Positions 6,453-9,040 of a stretch of DNA of 9,040 nucleotides are shown piece by piece (position 1 is the stretch's first letter; each line of letters starts with the position of its first letter). The DNA is taken from positions 1 to 9,040 of the forward strand of contig NZ_JADEXF010000076.1 in assembly GCF_015207245.1 (NCBI RefSeq), in the 5' to 3' direction. Origin of the DNA: Nostoc cf. edaphicum LEGE 07299 (lineage in GTDB: Bacteria; Cyanobacteriota; Cyanobacteriia; Cyanobacteriales; Nostocaceae). The notes beneath the pieces are model-generated. The model did not search any database and was not told where the DNA came from. It was given only the letters and a program-made list of their open reading frames with translations. A program made the translations under genes and the position numbers.

Positions 6453-6539
6453 GTTTTCAAACATCATCTTAAGCAGACAAAAGAGCATCACTCACAAAAT
6501 TATAGAGACAAACTCTGCATCTACATACAAAAAAACCGT

Positions 6540-7031
6540 CTACTTTTTGTACACTCTGACTAACAGTGTCGCCTTTGGTTGATTGGGATTAGTTAGGTTT
6601 AATCTATAAGCCCTTCTTAATATATCTTCAGCTTTCTCGCCTCTGACTGTAACTATATAAGTTGCTGGTTGAGACGCATCTTTTTCAATTTTTTCAATTA
6701 CCTTGTCTTGAATAATCGGCAGGTCTTTTAATCTTTGTGGTAGCCGAGCATTAGGTTTCCAAAGACATAAAACACCTGTAGAGTTGGGAAATTTAAGTAA
6801 TTGTAGAGCGTATTTTTGATTATTAACTTTAAAGGGAGATGTCAGCAATATTCTAGCTTGATTTTGTGGTGGTATTTTTTGAAATACTGCTTGTGTTCTC
6901 TCATGACGATGGCAGTTCCTATCGATAATTGGTTCCCCAGCAAACGCAGGTTTTAAAATTGTTGATATACTTGCAGTGTAAAAACTTAAACTTGTTAAAG
7001 CTAAAGCAATAACTTTAGAAAAATTAAGCAT
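6540..7031 (-). CDS. Small secreted protein of unknown function
   Basis: The 163-residue product begins with a basic residue and a hydrophobic stretch (about 7-24) ending in KPAFA-GEP, a good signal peptidase I site after residue 31. The mature part would be about 132 residues in the periplasm or outside the cell. It has two cysteines, Cys40 in RNCHRHE and Cys89 in GVLCLW, that could form a disulfide. Conserved-looking segments are FPNSTGVLCLWKPNARLPQ and ATYIVTVRGEKAEDILRRAY. I do not recognise the family. The gene lies 119 bases downstream of the epimerase on the same strand, but a TATAAT box in that gap suggests its own promoter. Its stop faces the BrxD-like gene across the MITE-like element. 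Confidence 0.7.
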   Translation of the reverse strand: MLNFSKVIALALTSLSFYTASISTILKPAFAGEPIIDRNCHRHERTQAVFQKIPPQNQARILLTSPFKVNNQKYALQLLKFPNSTGVLCLWKPNARLPQRLKDLPIIQDKVIEKIEKDASQPATYIVTVRGEKAEDILRRAYRLNLTNPNQPKATLLVRVYKK

Positions 7032-7083
7032 AATTGAAATTATAATTTTCGGTTTCAGTTTCAGAAATGAATGATTGAATATT

Positions 7084-7089
7084 ATTATA
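7084..7089 (-). promoter_or_regulatory. Candidate -10 box of the secreted-protein gene
   Basis: Read on the minus strand this is a perfect TATAAT, 52 bases before the ATG at 7031. No good -35 box lies 16-18 bases further upstream. Between it and the start are TGAAAC repeats and a 12-base AT palindrome (7037-7048), which may be chance. Confidence 0.3.
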
Positions 7090-7150
7090 CAATGGCACTG
7101 ATTTCACGTTTACTTGTAGATTAAACTGACTGCGTTGTTTACCGCCGCAC

Positions 7151-8356
<1,206 letters not shown>

Positions 8357-8408
8357 TTATACCAAAACCAACAGCTTAACAGTTATCATATTTTGACTCG
8401 AACATGGA

Positions 8409-8437
8409 GCGTAGGTGTAGCCCGTCGTAGACATCGC
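8409..8437. repeat. Dispersed repeat copy in the divergent spacer
   Basis: This is the second copy of the repeat at 8295-8323, in the same orientation and 114 bases away. It lies between the divergent epimerase and aspartoacylase genes, just upstream of the candidate promoter for the latter. From memory it is closer to the usual Nostocales form than the coding copy. Confidence 0.65.
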
Positions 8438-8445
8438 GTCAGTCT

Positions 8446-8476
8446 TTTACAAGATTTAGTCAGCAACAGTTATACT
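8446..8476 (+). promoter_or_regulatory. Candidate promoter of the aspartoacylase-family gene
   Basis: TTTACA (8446-8451) and TATACT (8471-8476) are separated by 19 bases, slightly long for a sigma-70 promoter. Transcription would begin near 8483, leaving a leader of about 50 bases before the ATG at 8533. Confidence 0.35.
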
Positions 8477-8532
8477 TCTATCTTGTATCTTGCACTATTC
8501 TCAATAACCGTAGGGGAGCCAGTGAGGTTGTT

Positions 8533-9040
8533 ATGAGTCAGATTGAACGAGTTGCGATCGTTGGAGGAAACCACGGTAATGAGTTAACAGGAGTACATTT
8601 AGTCAAAAAGTTTCAGCAATATCCTAATTTAATTAACAGGGCTAGTTTTGAAACTCTAGCATTACTTGGTAATCTCAAAGCTATTGAAGAAGGCAAACGA
8701 TACATTGAAAAAGATTTAAATCGTTGTTTCACTAATCAAGGCTTACAAAATCCCCAACTCTTAAGTTATGAAGATATACGGGCAAAAGCAATTCAACAGA
8801 TATTGCAACCGCAAAATCAGCCCTTTGTAGATGTAATTGTTGATTTGCACAGCACAACCGCCAATATGGGGTTAAGTCTGATTTTTTGTGATATGCATCC
8901 TTTCTTGCTTCGGTTAGGCGCTTATTTAAGTTCTATCAATCCTTTGGTGAAAGTCTTTATTAATCAGGAATCCAAAGAAAATGGTTTTCTCCGTTCTTTG
9001 TGCGAATTGGGTTTTGTTATAGAAGTTGGCGCTGTAGCTC
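8533..9040 (+). CDS. Aspartoacylase / succinylglutamate desuccinylase family hydrolase (partial, cut by the right edge)
   Basis: An open frame of 169 codons from the ATG at 8533 runs off the window. The zinc site is visible: His14 and Glu17 in [10 protein letters not shown] and His106 in [17 protein letters not shown] (61-66) supplies the substrate-binding Asn63 and Arg64. Arg154 and Glu164 in [14 protein letters not shown] match the arginine and catalytic glutamate of human aspartoacylase (Arg168 and Glu178), with the same spacing of 10. The family removes acyl groups from N-acyl amino acids such as N-acetylaspartate; the exact substrate in cyanobacteria is uncertain. A GAGG Shine-Dalgarno lies 5 bases before the start. 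The gene is divergent from the epimerase; both act on N-acetylated small molecules, but no common pathway is shown. About 40% of a typical 290-310-residue protein is missing. Confidence 0.9.
   Translation, partial: MSQIERVAIVGGNHGNELTGVHLVKKFQQYPNLINRASFETLALLGNLKAIEEGKRYIEKDLNRCFTNQGLQNPQLLSYEDIRAKAIQQILQPQNQPFVDVIVDLHSTTANMGLSLIFCDMHPFLLRLGAYLSSINPLVKVFINQESKENGFLRSLCELGFVIEVGAVA

Overview
This window looks like chromosomal DNA of a filamentous, heterocyst-type cyanobacterium (Nostoc/Anabaena/Calothrix relatives). The evidence is three GCGATCGC (HIP1) octamers at 199-206, 1365-1372 and 3069-3076, AT-rich spacers, several interspersed repeats of kinds I know from Nostocales, and proteins of cyanobacterial type. 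The organism assignment is an inference; no RNA marker gene is present.

Left part (1-1873, minus strand): the first 273 residues of an APH-fold phosphotransferase run off the left edge. A gene-poor spacer of about 730 bases follows, holding small repeats and a degenerate palindromic element. Then comes a small four-helix membrane protein of the TMEM14/FAX family. Its start faces a DUF815-type AAA+ ATPase (1961-3310, plus strand) across 87 bases that contain a perfect 16-base inverted repeat.

Centre (3524-6285, plus strand): the most unusual part. A membrane-anchored, long coiled-coil protein ends in a domain resembling TerB-C. It is followed 95 bases later by a complete BrxD-like ATPase (DUF2791, BREX-type ATP-binding domain). 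TerB-type domains and BrxD-type ATPases are known from predicted anti-phage and DNA-processing islands, usually with an SF2 helicase. No helicase, nuclease or methylase is visible here. A 132-base MITE-like palindrome lies 35 bases after the ATPase, and a 23-codon ORF that starts 3 bases after the ATPase stop ends inside it. This may be a minimal two-gene membrane-coupled system or the remnant of a larger one. The gap between the two genes holds a hairpin overlapping a GTA-N8-TAC (NtcA-type) site with a suitably placed -10 box.

Right part (6540-9040): a small secreted protein of unknown function and an N-acylglucosamine 2-epimerase lie on the minus strand. An aspartoacylase-family zinc hydrolase, cut by the right edge, is transcribed divergently from the epimerase. 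All four residues I recall as critical in the Anabaena CH1 epimerase are present, at a constant offset of 8. The 191-base divergent spacer carries a dispersed repeat, and a second, partly diverged copy lies inside the epimerase coding sequence near its start.
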